From Streptomyces sp. CB02009 (GTDB lineage Bacteria > Actinomycetota > Actinomycetes > Streptomycetales > Streptomycetaceae): DNA of 64,000 bases. This document shows positions 33,765-42,383 of this stretch, piece by piece. The position numbers and the translations under genes are program-made. The notes beneath the pieces are model-generated. The model was given only the letters and a program-made list of their open reading frames with translations, was not told the origin of the DNA and did no database searches. How positions within the stretch are numbered: the stretch's first letter is position 1; each line of letters begins with the position of its first letter. The stretch covers positions 62,001 to 126,000 of the forward strand of contig NZ_LIVV01000008.1 in the NCBI RefSeq assembly GCF_001905825.1. Direction: 5' to 3'.

Positions 33765-34436
33765 TTGTCCCGTCTCGCGATCATCAAGGCAGTGCTCGGG
33801 CCGGTCATGCGCCTGATGTTCCGCCCCCGCGTGGAGGGCGCCGAGAACATCCCGGGGACCGGTCCCGTCATCCTCGCGGGCAACCACCTGACCTTCATCG
33901 ACTCGATGATCATGCCGATCTGCCTGGACCGCCCGGTCTACTTCATCGGCAAGGACGAGTACGTGACGGGCAAGGGACTCAAGGGCCGGGCGATGGCCTG
34001 GTTCTTCACCAGCGTCGGCATGATCCCGGTGGACCGGGACGGCGGCCGCGGTGGCGTGGCGGCCCTGATGACCGGCCGCCGGATCCTGGAGGAGGGCAAG
34101 ATCTTCTCGATCTACCCGGAGGGCACCCGCTCCCCCGACGGCCGTCTGTACCGGGGCCGTACGGGCATCGCGCGGCTCACCCTGATGACGGGCGCGCCGG
34201 TGATCCCGTTCGCGATGATCGGCACCGACAAGATCCAGCCGGGCGGCGCGGGCTTCCCCCGCCCGGGCCGGGTCACGGTCCGCTTCGGCGAGGCGATGGA
34301 GTTCTCGCGGTACGACGGGATGGACCGCGACCGCTATGTGCTGCGGGCGGTGACGGACTCGGTGATGGCCGAGGTCATGCGTCTGTCCGGTCAGGAGTAC
34401 GTGGACATGTACGCCACGAAGGCGAAGGCCGCGTAA
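33765..34436 (+). CDS. 1-acyl-glycerol-3-phosphate acyltransferase family protein
   Basis: 223 aa. PlsC-like: NHLTFID gives the HX4D catalytic pair (residues 41-46), IGKDEYV and FSIYPEGTRSPDG the substrate-phosphate motifs. It transfers an acyl chain in phospholipid synthesis at the inner membrane. TTG 33765 is a convincing start because GGAGGAACCG directly precedes it. Followed by an 18-bp terminator. Confidence 0.92.
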   Translation: MSRLAIIKAVLGPVMRLMFRPRVEGAENIPGTGPVILAGNHLTFIDSMIMPICLDRPVYFIGKDEYVTGKGLKGRAMAWFFTSVGMIPVDRDGGRGGVAALMTGRRILEEGKIFSIYPEGTRSPDGRLYRGRTGIARLTLMTGAPVIPFAMIGTDKIQPGGAGFPRPGRVTVRFGEAMEFSRYDGMDRDRYVLRAVTDSVMAEVMRLSGQEYVDMYATKAKAA

Positions 34437-34506
34437 GCCCACGGGCCGCGCGACCCCCGGGGCCACGCGGTCCCCGCGGACGGCCGCCCGGCCCCGCCTC
34501 CACGTG

Positions 34507-34546
34507 ACGGTGCCCCGTACGGCCTCCTGGCCGTACGGGGCACCGT
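34507..34546. terminator. Bidirectional terminator, 18-bp perfect stem
   Basis: Arms 34507-34524 (ACGGTGCCCCGTACGGCC) and 34529-34546 enclose TCCT, between the converging acyltransferase and efflux genes. Confidence 0.9.
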
Positions 34547-34594
34547 CGTGTCACGCCCGGCGTCCGGGCTCGACGCCGTCCTTCACACCGGGCG

Positions 34595-36139
34595 TCAGTG
34601 CTCGACGCCGTCCTCCAGCTTCTGGCCCTTGAGCAGGAACCAGGCCGCGACCGCCGTCGCCAGGAGGACCGCCGCGCCGACGCCGGCCGCGATCCGCAGA
34701 CCGTCCACGAAGGCCTCCTGGGCGGCCGACACCAGGGCCGTCGCCGTGTCCGGGGCGAGGGCGCCCGAGGCCTCGACCGCGCCGCCGAGGGATTCATGGG
34801 CGGCGGACGCGATGTCGGAGGGGACGCCGGCCGGGGTGGCGAAGCCCCGGTAGACGCCGGTCACGATCGAGCCGAGGACGGCGATGCCGAGCGCTGCGCC
34901 CAGTTCGTACGCGGTCTCGGAGACCGCCGACGCGGAGCCGGCCTGGTCCTTCGGGACGCTGGACAGGATCACGTCGGCCGTGACGGTGAAGGCGAATCCG
35001 GCGCCCACACCGACCACGAGCAGGGCGGCGCCGAGCATCGGGTAGCCGGTGTTCTGGTCGAGCGTCGTCAGGACCGCGAGCGAGAGGCCGACCGCCGCGA
35101 GACCGCCGGCCACCACGGACCGCACCGAGAACCGGCGGGCCACCAGACCGGCGATCAGACCGGCCGTGACCGCGCCGACCGCCGCCGGGAGTTCGGCGAG
35201 TCCGGCCTCCAGGGGCTGCCGGCCCTGCACCAGCTGGAAGAACTGGGACAGGAAGAACACCAGGCCGGAGAGGCCGAGGATGGTCAGCAGGTCGGCGAGA
35301 ACGGCGCCCGAGAAGCCGCGGTGGCGGAACAGGCGCATGTCCAGGAGCGGCGCGGGCAGCGTCAGCTGCCGGCGGACGAACCAGGTCAGGGCACCGGCAC
35401 CGGCCAGGGCGGCGACGCCCGCGTCCGCGGAGAGGCCGTGCGAGGCCAGTTCCTTGATCGCGTAGACGATGCCGATCAGGCCGACGAGGGAGAGGGCGAC
35501 GCTCGGCAGGTCCCAGGGGCCCGGGTTCGGGTTCTTGGACTCCGGGATCAGCTTGATGCCGACGAAGACGAGGACCGCCATGACGGGCAGGTTGATCAGG
35601 AAGACCGAGCCCCACCAGAAGTGCTCCAGGAGGAAGCCTCCGACGACCGGTCCGACGGCGGCGCCGGCCGAGGCCATGGCACCCCAGATGCCGATGGCGA
35701 GGCTGCGCTCGCGCGGATCGTGGAAGAGGTTCCGGATGAGCGCCAGAGTGGACGGCATCAGGGTCGCGCCGGCGACGCCCAGCAGGGCGCGCGCCACGAT
35801 CATCATCTCGGGGCTGGTCGCGTAGGCGTTGAGCACGGAGACGGCGCCGAAGGCGGTGGCACCGATCAGGAGCAGCTTCTTGCGGCCGATGCGGTCGCCG
35901 AGGCTGCCCATGGAGACCAGGAGTCCGGCGATGACGAAGGAGTAGACGTCGCCGATCCAGAGGAGCTGGGTACCCGAGGGCTCCAGGTCCTCGGAGAGGA
36001 AGGGGGTGGCGAGTCCCAGCACCGTGGCGTCGACCGCCACGAGGAGGACGGCCAGGACGAGAACGGAGAGGGCGAGCCACCGGCCGGGGCGGCGCACGCC
36101 CTCGGTATGGCCTGTGGTCTTGAGGGTGCTGACGGTCAC
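34595..36139 (-). CDS. MFS drug efflux transporter, DHA2 (14-helix) type
   Basis: 514 aa with about 14 membrane helices. Family motifs are GSLGDRIGRKKLLLIG (motif A), VARALLGVAGATLMPSTLALI, and GIWGAMASAGAAVGPVVGGFLLE (motif C, drug/H+ antiport). Resembles SmvA/QacA-type multidrug exporters; substrates unknown. GTG 36139 overlaps the stop of the TetR gene (GTGA), so pump and regulator form one operon, a typical substrate-induced efflux unit. Confidence 0.93.
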   Translation of the reverse strand: MTVSTLKTTGHTEGVRRPGRWLALSVLVLAVLLVAVDATVLGLATPFLSEDLEPSGTQLLWIGDVYSFVIAGLLVSMGSLGDRIGRKKLLLIGATAFGAVSVLNAYATSPEMMIVARALLGVAGATLMPSTLALIRNLFHDPRERSLAIGIWGAMASAGAAVGPVVGGFLLEHFWWGSVFLINLPVMAVLVFVGIKLIPESKNPNPGPWDLPSVALSLVGLIGIVYAIKELASHGLSADAGVAALAGAGALTWFVRRQLTLPAPLLDMRLFRHRGFSGAVLADLLTILGLSGLVFFLSQFFQLVQGRQPLEAGLAELPAAVGAVTAGLIAGLVARRFSVRSVVAGGLAAVGLSLAVLTTLDQNTGYPMLGAALLVVGVGAGFAFTVTADVILSSVPKDQAGSASAVSETAYELGAALGIAVLGSIVTGVYRGFATPAGVPSDIASAAHESLGGAVEASGALAPDTATALVSAAQEAFVDGLRIAAGVGAAVLLATAVAAWFLLKGQKLEDGVEH

Positions 36140-36687
36140 TTCTCCACGCTCCTGCGCGCTCCGCCGAGCAGCAGCTCGACGATCATGTACTGAAAGTCCT
36201 TGGCGGCGACCCGGCCGTCCTGCACGGCCCAGGCGCCGGAACCGACGAGCCCGTAGAAGGCCTCGGTGAGCCAGGCGGGGGTCAGGTCGATCCGGAAGAC
36301 GCCGTTCTCCTGGCCGCGCCGGAAGAGCGCGGAGACGCGGGCGTCGATGCGCGCCCAGCCCTCGTTCTGCTGGTCGCCCTCGAAGAGCTGGTTCTCGGTG
36401 ACGAGGAAGGACAGCAGGGGGGCGAGGTGCTCCACCTCGGCGACGATCCGGCGCACCGCCTCGTCCTCGGGGCCCGCCTCGGGCTCGGCCCGTTCGAGCG
36501 CGGCCTCGATCTCCTGCAGTCCGTGCTCTTCGAGCGCCCGTACGAGCGCGTCCCGTCCGGCGAAGTGCCGGTGCAGGGTGGCACGGCCGATCCCGGCGGC
36601 CCGGGCGACCTCGTCCATCGTGGCGGTCGCCTTGCGGGAGAGCAGGGCGGCGGCTGCGTGGAGCACCTGGGTGCGATCGACTGACAT
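36136..36687 (-). CDS. TetR-family repressor of the efflux pump
   Basis: 183 aa. The N-terminal HTH is VLHAAAALLSRKATATMDEVARAAGIGRATLHRHFAGRDAL; the C-terminal helical domain would bind the inducer. It is first in the operon with the MFS gene, and a 9-bp-arm inverted repeat lies 17 nt upstream, so it very likely represses itself and the pump. No binding site precedes ATG 36687, so a leaderless mRNA is likely. Confidence 0.92.
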   Translation of the reverse strand: MSVDRTQVLHAAAALLSRKATATMDEVARAAGIGRATLHRHFAGRDALVRALEEHGLQEIEAALERAEPEAGPEDEAVRRIVAEVEHLAPLLSFLVTENQLFEGDQQNEGWARIDARVSALFRRGQENGVFRIDLTPAWLTEAFYGLVGSGAWAVQDGRVAAKDFQYMIVELLLGGARRSVEK

Positions 36688-36703
36688 GAGACGACCATAC
36701 ACC

Positions 36704-36727
36704 GAATGAGACGTTCATGTCTCATTC
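36704..36727. promoter_or_regulatory. Probable TetR operator
   Basis: GAATGAGAC (36704-36712) and GTCTCATTC (36719-36727) are perfect inverted repeats 6 nt apart, in the 85-nt gap between the repressor gene and the divergent HAD-like gene. It may affect both directions. Confidence 0.8.
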
Positions 36728-36772
36728 AATAATTCGACGCCTCACCCGGGGCGGGAACGGAATGCTGTGAAC

Positions 36773-37282
36773 ATGACCAAGCCACTGCTGCTGATCGACG
36801 TCGACGGGCCGCTGAACCCCTATGCGGCGCAGCGCGAACGGCGCCCCGAGGGGTATACGACCCACCGGATGCGGCCGGGCGGCTGGTTCGATACGAAGCC
36901 CCTGCGGGTGTGGCTGAATCCGGCGCACGGGGACGAGCTGCGCGCGCTGGCGGAGGCGTACGAGCTGGTCTGGGCGACGACCTGGAAGGGCGAGGCGAAC
37001 GACTGGATCGGACCGCATCTGGGGCTGCCCGGCCTGCCGTTCATCGACTGGCCCCAGATGCACGGAAAGGCCCCTCGCGGGACCTTCTGGAAGACGCAGT
37101 ACATCCTGGAGTACGCGGCGGGGCGGCCGTTCGCCTGGGTCGACGACGACATCACCCGGTACGACCGGGAGTTCGTGGAGCACAACCACCTCGCCGCCGC
37201 CCTGCTGCTGCACGTCGACCCCCGGCTGGGACTGCTCCGGCCGGACTTCGACGCGCTCGCGGACTGGGCGGCGGCGCTGTGA
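36773..37282 (+). CDS. HAD-like hydrolase
   Basis: 169 aa. LLIDVDGPL gives the DxDG nucleophile motif (Asp 9 and 11), LVWATTWKG motif II, and PFAWVDDDI motif IV. No cap domain can be seen, so small or protein-bound phosphate substrates are possible. A GTG at 36767 would add 2 residues. It is divergent from the TetR operon and shares its operator region. Confidence 0.8.
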   Translation: MTKPLLLIDVDGPLNPYAAQRERRPEGYTTHRMRPGGWFDTKPLRVWLNPAHGDELRALAEAYELVWATTWKGEANDWIGPHLGLPGLPFIDWPQMHGKAPRGTFWKTQYILEYAAGRPFAWVDDDITRYDREFVEHNHLAAALLLHVDPRLGLLRPDFDALADWAAAL

Positions 37283-37299
37283 CGCACTGAGGGGGCGGG

Positions 37300-38730
37300 T
37301 TACCTCTTCTTGGCGGCGGCCCAGGCGTGCTGGATCACCAGGTCGGCCTTGACCTCGACGAGCTGGACGGCGACCGCCGAGGGGGCGGTGCCGCCGCGGC
37401 CGCTGCGGGAGGCGAGGGCGCCGGGGACGTTGAGGACCGTGCGGACCTCGGGGGTGAGGTGCTCGGAGATCTTGGCGAACTGCTCGTCCGTCAGCTCGTC
37501 CAGCTCCTTGCCCTCGGACTCGGCGACCTTCACGCACTCGCCGGCCACCTCGTGCGCCACCCGGAACGGCACGCCCTGCTTGACGAGCCACTCCGCGATG
37601 TCCGTGGCGAGCGAGAAGCCGGCCGGGGCGAGCTCCTCCATCCGCTCCCGGTTGACGGTGAGCGTGGCCATCATGCCGGTGAAGGCGGGCAGCAGGACCT
37701 CGAGCTGGTCGCAGGAGTCGAAGACCGGCTCCTTGTCCTCCTGGAGGTCGCGGTTGTAGGCGAGGGGGAGCGCCTTGAGCGTGGCGAGGAGGCCGGTGAG
37801 GTTGCCGACGAGGCGACCGGACTTGCCCCGGGCGAGCTCGGCGATGTCCGGGTTCTTCTTCTGCGGCATGATCGACGAGCCGGTGGAGAAGGCGTCGTGG
37901 AGGGTGACGAAGGAGAACTCCTTCGTGTTCCAGATGATGATCTCCTCCGCGATCCGCGACACGTTGATGCCGATCATCGCGGTGATGAAGGCGAACTCGG
38001 CGACGAAGTCGCGGGAGGCCGTGCCGTCGATCGAGTTGCCGACCGAACCGCGCTCGAAGCCCAGGTCCTTGGCTACCGCCTCCGGGTCGAGCCCGAGGGA
38101 GGAGCCGGCCAGGGCGCCGGAGCCGTACGGGGAGACGGCCGTCCGGGTGTCCCACTGCCGCAGCCGCTCGGCGTCCCGGGAGAGGGACTGGGCGTGGGCC
38201 AGGACGTGGTGGGCGAAGAGCACCGGCTGGGCGTGCTGGAGGTGCGTACGGCCGGGCATGGCGACGTCGGCGTGCGCCTCGGCGAGGCCGACGAGGGCGT
38301 CCTGGAGGTCGGCGACGAGGCCGCCGATGATCCGGGCGTGGTCCCGCAGGTACATCCGGAAGAGGGTGGCGACCTGGTCGTTGCGGGACCGGCCGGCGCG
38401 CAGCTTGCCGCCGAGGTCCGGGCCGACGCGCTCCAGGAGGCCGCGCTCCAGGGCGGTGTGGACGTCCTCGTCGGCGACGGTGCCGACGAGGGTGCCGTCG
38501 GCGACGTCCGCCTCCAGCCGGTCGAGACCGGCGAGCATGCGGGTCAGCTCGTCCTCGGTGAGCAGTCCGGCCTTGTGCAGCACGCGCGCGTGGGCGCGGG
38601 AACCGGCGATGTCGTACGGCGCGAGGCGCCAGTCGAAGTGGACCGACGCGGACAACTTCGCCAGGGCCTCGGCGGGCCCGTCGGCGAACCGTCCGCCCCA
38701 GAGCCGGACGTCACCGTTGTTGCTGCTCAC
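37300..38730 (-). CDS. argH: Argininosuccinate lyase
   Basis: 476 aa, normal length. WGGRFADGPAEAL at the start, TAVSPYGSGALAGSSLGLDPE, and the fumarase-superfamily signature GSSIMPQKKNPDIAEL with the catalytic Ser. Splits argininosuccinate into arginine and fumarate, the last step of arginine synthesis. GTG 38730 has GGAG 8 nt upstream. It lies 4.5 kb from the argR end of the main operon; its promoter has an ARG-box-like repeat. Confidence 0.97.
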   Translation of the reverse strand: MSSNNGDVRLWGGRFADGPAEALAKLSASVHFDWRLAPYDIAGSRAHARVLHKAGLLTEDELTRMLAGLDRLEADVADGTLVGTVADEDVHTALERGLLERVGPDLGGKLRAGRSRNDQVATLFRMYLRDHARIIGGLVADLQDALVGLAEAHADVAMPGRTHLQHAQPVLFAHHVLAHAQSLSRDAERLRQWDTRTAVSPYGSGALAGSSLGLDPEAVAKDLGFERGSVGNSIDGTASRDFVAEFAFITAMIGINVSRIAEEIIIWNTKEFSFVTLHDAFSTGSSIMPQKKNPDIAELARGKSGRLVGNLTGLLATLKALPLAYNRDLQEDKEPVFDSCDQLEVLLPAFTGMMATLTVNRERMEELAPAGFSLATDIAEWLVKQGVPFRVAHEVAGECVKVAESEGKELDELTDEQFAKISEHLTPEVRTVLNVPGALASRSGRGGTAPSAVAVQLVEVKADLVIQHAWAAAKKR

Positions 38731-38859
38731 AGCTGCTGCTCCTCGGGAGAATGGGTACTGCCGCCACCGCCCCGCCCCTCGAAGGGGACGGGCCGCGACC
38801 TGTTCAACGGGGGCGGGTCACGCCAGGTTCGGCGGCGGGGCCGACAGCCTCCTGCCGTA

Positions 38860-38894
38860 GGCATAACTATGCAAGCCACCGTATGGATTGTCAA
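38860..38894 (-). promoter_or_regulatory. argH promoter with ARG box
   Basis: On the minus strand TTGACA (38889-38894) and CATAGT (38866-38871) are 17 nt apart. The -10 is embedded in TTGCATAGTTATGCC (38860-38874), an inverted repeat like the ARG boxes bound by ArgR. Binding would block polymerase. Confidence 0.75.
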
Positions 38895-38957
38895 CGCGCT
38901 GCTTGGGCCCCCGGAATCCGGAGGCGCCGGTCGCCGCCCCGGACCTAGGCTCCGCGC

Positions 38958-40310
38958 ATGCACACCAGCGCGTTCGACGAGATCCTGCACCGGGTCGCCC
39001 AGGTGCTCGCCGGGGGCGGGGAGGGCGACGCGGACGCGTGGACCGCGCTCGACGAGGACATCCGCAGTGCGCTCCGGTACGGCGGTCTTCCGGCCGCGCC
39101 CGCCTGGTTCCCCGACGGCCCCACCCGGTTTCCCGGCGACCCCACCCGGTTCCCCGGCGGCGACGGGACCGACCGGCCCGGCGTCGAGCTGCTCGCCGTC
39201 GCCCTGTGCGGCTCCGACGGCCGGATCCGGGAGGCCGCCCTGGCGTACGCGGGCGACACACCCGCCCTCCTGCCCCTGGTCGCGATCCGGTGCGCCGACT
39301 GGGCCGGGCCGGTGCGGGAGCGGGCGCGGGCCGTCCTGCGCGCGGAGCTGTCGGGTCCGGACAGCCGGCCGTCCGAGGCGCTCGGCGCCCTCGCCCCCGT
39401 GATCCTCCGGGTCGCCGGCCGGCGGCACGGCGACGCCGCGCGCGAACTGCTCGTCCAGGTCCTGCGCGAAGGACCGGAGACCGGCGTGACCGTTCTGCGG
39501 GCGAGCCGGGACCGGAGGGTCCGGCGGCTCGCCCACCGGATCGCCGTCGACCGCGGCCTCCTCTCGCCCGCGCAGCTCGCCGCGACCGCGGTCGCGGACC
39601 CCGACGTGGTCGTCCAGGACCTGTGCGCGGACGCGGTGCTCGCCGCTGTCGGGGCGGACGGCGGAACGGCCGGCGGCGCGCCCCTCACCCGCCTGCTGGG
39701 CGCCCGGCAGGGCCGGATTCGGGCGGCGGGCGTCACGGGGCTGCGGAAGGCGGGCCGGGCCGAGGAGGCCGAACCGTTCCTGTACGACCGCTCCGCGCTG
39801 GTGCGCGCCTGCGCCCGCTGGGTGCTGCGGCAGACGGGAACCGAACCGCTGCCGCTCTACCGGGCCGCCTGCGCGGCCGGCGACGGCATGCCCGACCACG
39901 CGCCGACGGGTCTCGCCGAGTGCGGTGACCGGGCGACGGACGCGCCGGTGCTCTGGGAGTTCACCGGCGACGAGCGGCCCCGGGTGCGGGCCGCCGCCGT
40001 GGCGGGGCTGCGGGTGCTGGACGCCGTGCGGCCCGGCCGGCTCGCGCCCCTGCTCGACGACAGCTCCCCGCGGGTCGTCCGCGAGACCAGGAAGGCGCTG
40101 CGGCCCTGGGCCGACCACTTCCCGGTCGCCGGCCCGCCACGCCCCGCCGCCGTCGCTCCTTCCCCGCGGGTCGAGGGGGACACGTCGACGCCCCCTCCGG
40201 AGGCAGGAGGGGCCCCGCGACGGGACACGGCCTCCCCCGAGGCTCCGGGGGCACGCGGGCGGATGCGTCGGATGCTCGGCTTCCGAGGGGTGTTCCCCCG
40301 TCCCCGCTGA
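38958..40310 (+). CDS. HEAT-repeat-like protein, 450 aa
   Basis: Successive helical pairs (REAALAYAGDTPALLPLVAIR, RIRAAGVTGLRKAGRAEEAEP, RVRAAAVAGLRVLDAVRPGRL) form an alpha solenoid, used for protein binding. Residues 50-72 hold a short FPGDPTR-type duplication; residues 395-450 are Pro-rich and basic. TAGGCT (38946-38951) lies 6 nt before ATG 38958, suggesting a leaderless mRNA. Role unknown. Confidence 0.8.
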   Translation: MHTSAFDEILHRVAQVLAGGGEGDADAWTALDEDIRSALRYGGLPAAPAWFPDGPTRFPGDPTRFPGGDGTDRPGVELLAVALCGSDGRIREAALAYAGDTPALLPLVAIRCADWAGPVRERARAVLRAELSGPDSRPSEALGALAPVILRVAGRRHGDAARELLVQVLREGPETGVTVLRASRDRRVRRLAHRIAVDRGLLSPAQLAATAVADPDVVVQDLCADAVLAAVGADGGTAGGAPLTRLLGARQGRIRAAGVTGLRKAGRAEEAEPFLYDRSALVRACARWVLRQTGTEPLPLYRAACAAGDGMPDHAPTGLAECGDRATDAPVLWEFTGDERPRVRAAAVAGLRVLDAVRPGRLAPLLDDSSPRVVRETRKALRPWADHFPVAGPPRPAAVAPSPRVEGDTSTPPPEAGGAPRRDTASPEAPGARGRMRRMLGFRGVFPRPR

Positions 40311-40355
40311 CCCAGCATGAGACGGGACCGCCCGGGACCGTGCGGACGGAGCAGT

Positions 40356-40970
40356 ATGGACGGCATGGGAAAAACATATGAGCGCATCGACGGGCGTCTT
40401 CGGGCCTTCATCGAGGACCAGCCCGTCTTCTTCACCGCGACCGCTCCCCTCTCCGGCGACGGGCACGTCAACCTCAGCCCCAAGGGCCGCCGGGGCACCC
40501 TCGTGGTGCTCGACGAACTGACCCTCGCGTACGTCGACTTCGGGGGCAGCAGCGCCGAGACCGTCGCCCATCTGCGGGAGCCGGGGAACGGGCGGATCAC
40601 CCTCATGTGGACCGCGTTCTCCGGACCGCCGACCGTCGTGCGGGTGCACGGCACCGGCGAGGCCGTGCTGCGGGACGATCCGCGCTGGGGCGAACTGTTC
40701 GCGCGGTTCCCGGCCGAGGCCGTCGAGGGCCAGGGCAGCGCGCGGGCGATCGTCCTCGTCCACGCGCGGCGGGTCAGCGACGCCTGCGGGTACGCCGTAC
40801 CGCTGATGGAGTACCAGGAGGACCGGGGCCTGCACGCCGAGTACTTCAACCGGAAGACCGACGACGAGTTCAACGCGTACTGCGAGCGCAAGGACCACAT
40901 CGCGACCAGCCTCGACGGGCTGCCCGCGCTGCCGCTCCCCCTGCCGCCGCTGCCGCAGACCGCCGGATAG
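40356..40970 (+). CDS. Pyridoxamine 5'-phosphate oxidase-family protein
   Basis: 204 aa. Split-barrel flavin or F420-binding fold: FFTATAPLSGDGHVNLSPKG and ITLMWTAFSGPPTVVRVHGTGEAV are typical. The C-terminal tail (YFNRKTDDEFNAYCERKDH) is family specific. It probably reduces or oxidises a small molecule; substrate unknown. ATG 40356 has GGAG four nt away; ATG 40365 is an alternative. Confidence 0.85.
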   Translation: MDGMGKTYERIDGRLRAFIEDQPVFFTATAPLSGDGHVNLSPKGRRGTLVVLDELTLAYVDFGGSSAETVAHLREPGNGRITLMWTAFSGPPTVVRVHGTGEAVLRDDPRWGELFARFPAEAVEGQGSARAIVLVHARRVSDACGYAVPLMEYQEDRGLHAEYFNRKTDDEFNAYCERKDHIATSLDGLPALPLPLPPLPQTAG

Positions 40971-41124
40971 CCGGATGGCCGCGCCCCGCGCGCGTACCTC
41001 CGGACAACCCCGTCCCGCGCGCGCGTACCGCCGGTCAGCCGCGCCACGCGCGCGGGGAGGCTCGGCGCGGCCCCAGGGGGTGTCCTGCCGGGCGGGCCGG
41101 GCTCGCGCACCTAGCCTCTCGCCC

Positions 41125-41829
41125 ATGCGCACCGCACTCCCCCGCACCCTGCTCGTCCTCGGCGCCGTCCTGATGTCCCTCGGCGCCGCGCCCGGTCCCG
41201 TGCCGCTGCCCGCGCGCATGGCGGACACCGGCGGCGGCTCCCAGCTGATCACCGCGGAGGCCGCCGGGACCGGCTCCACCACGGGCACCCTGACCTGGTG
41301 GGACCGGCGCGGCGGCCGGTGGGTGAAGGCGGGGTCGGCGCCCGCCCGGTTCGGCGAGAAGGGGCTCGTCGAGGGCACGCGGCGGCGGCAGGGTACGAAC
41401 ACCACCCCCACCGGGCTCTACCGGCTGCCGTACGCCTTCGGGATCGAGCCCGCGCCGCCAGGGACCTCATTCCGCTACGCGCGTGTGACGCCGCGCTCCT
41501 GGTGGTGCCAGGACAACGACTCCCGCGCGTACAACCGCTGGGTCGAGGGGCTGCCGCGGGACTGCCGGGCCGCCGAGGCCGAGCACCTGGTCACGTACCG
41601 GCGCCCGTACGCGCACGGGCTCGTCATCGGGTTCAACTACGACCGGCCGGTCCGCGGGCGCGGGGCCGGCATCTTCCTGCACGTCAACGGGCGCGGGGCG
41701 ACCGCGGGTTGCGTCTCCGTCCCGGCGGACGCGATGCGCGCGGTGCTCGCCTGGGCCGATCCCGCGCGCCGGCCGCACATCGCCGTCGGCACCCGGGGCG
41801 GCGGGCCGACGGCGATCACGCGCTACTGA
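41125..41829 (+). CDS. Secreted L,D-transpeptidase-fold protein
   Basis: 234 aa. N-terminal signal peptide (residues 1-30, LLVLGAVLMSLGAAPGPV). The C-terminal YkuD-type catalytic motif is IFLHVNGRGATAGCVSVP, with His and nucleophilic Cys. It probably cross-links or trims peptidoglycan outside the membrane. TAGCCT (41112-41117) is 7 nt before ATG 41125, so the mRNA is likely leaderless. Confidence 0.85.
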   Translation: MRTALPRTLLVLGAVLMSLGAAPGPVPLPARMADTGGGSQLITAEAAGTGSTTGTLTWWDRRGGRWVKAGSAPARFGEKGLVEGTRRRQGTNTTPTGLYRLPYAFGIEPAPPGTSFRYARVTPRSWWCQDNDSRAYNRWVEGLPRDCRAAEAEHLVTYRRPYAHGLVIGFNYDRPVRGRGAGIFLHVNGRGATAGCVSVPADAMRAVLAWADPARRPHIAVGTRGGGPTAITRY

Positions 41830-41845
41830 GGCGCGGCCGCTTCCG

Positions 41846-42376
41846 CTACTTCTGCGCCAGCTTCAGCAGGTGGTCCGCGAGTGCCTGGCCTCCCGCCGGG
41901 TCGCGGCTGATGAGCAGCAGGGTGTCGTCGCCCGCGATCGTACCGAGGATCGCGTGGAGTTCGGCCTGGTCGATGGCCGACGCGAGGAACTGGGCGGCGC
42001 CCGGCGGGGTCCGCAGGACCACCAGGTTGGCGGACGCCTCCGCGGAGATCAGCAGTTCGCCGGAGAGGCGCCGCATGCGCTCCTCCTTCGCGGACTCGCC
42101 GAGCGGGGCCTGCGGGGTGCGGAAGCCGCCCTCGCTGGGCACCGCGTAGATCAGCTCGCCGCCGGTGTTGCGGATCTTCACCGCGCCCAGCTCGTCGAGG
42201 TCGCGGGAGAGCGTCGCCTGGGTGACGCTCAGCCCGTCGTCCGCGAGGAGCTTGGCGAGCTGGCTCTGCGAGCGCACCGGCTGCCGGTTGAGGATGTCGA
42301 CGATCCTGCGGTGGCGAGCGGTGCGGGTCTGCGGAACCGACGGCCCTCCGTGCTCGTTCTCCTGCGCGTCGGTCAT
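41846..42376 (-). CDS. argR: Arginine repressor
   Basis: 176 aa. N-terminal winged helix (ARHRRIVDILNRQPVRSQSQLAKLLADDG, VTQATLSRDLDELGAVK), then the hexamerising arginine-binding domain (GTIAGDDTLLLISRDPAGGQALADHL). It binds ARG boxes when arginine is high. Last gene of argC-J-B-D-R, 7 nt after argD. It probably controls that operon, argH and argG, all with ARG-box-like promoter repeats. Confidence 0.96.
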   Translation of the reverse strand: MTDAQENEHGGPSVPQTRTARHRRIVDILNRQPVRSQSQLAKLLADDGLSVTQATLSRDLDELGAVKIRNTGGELIYAVPSEGGFRTPQAPLGESAKEERMRRLSGELLISAEASANLVVLRTPPGAAQFLASAIDQAELHAILGTIAGDDTLLLISRDPAGGQALADHLLKLAQK

Positions 42377-42383
42377 CGTCGTC

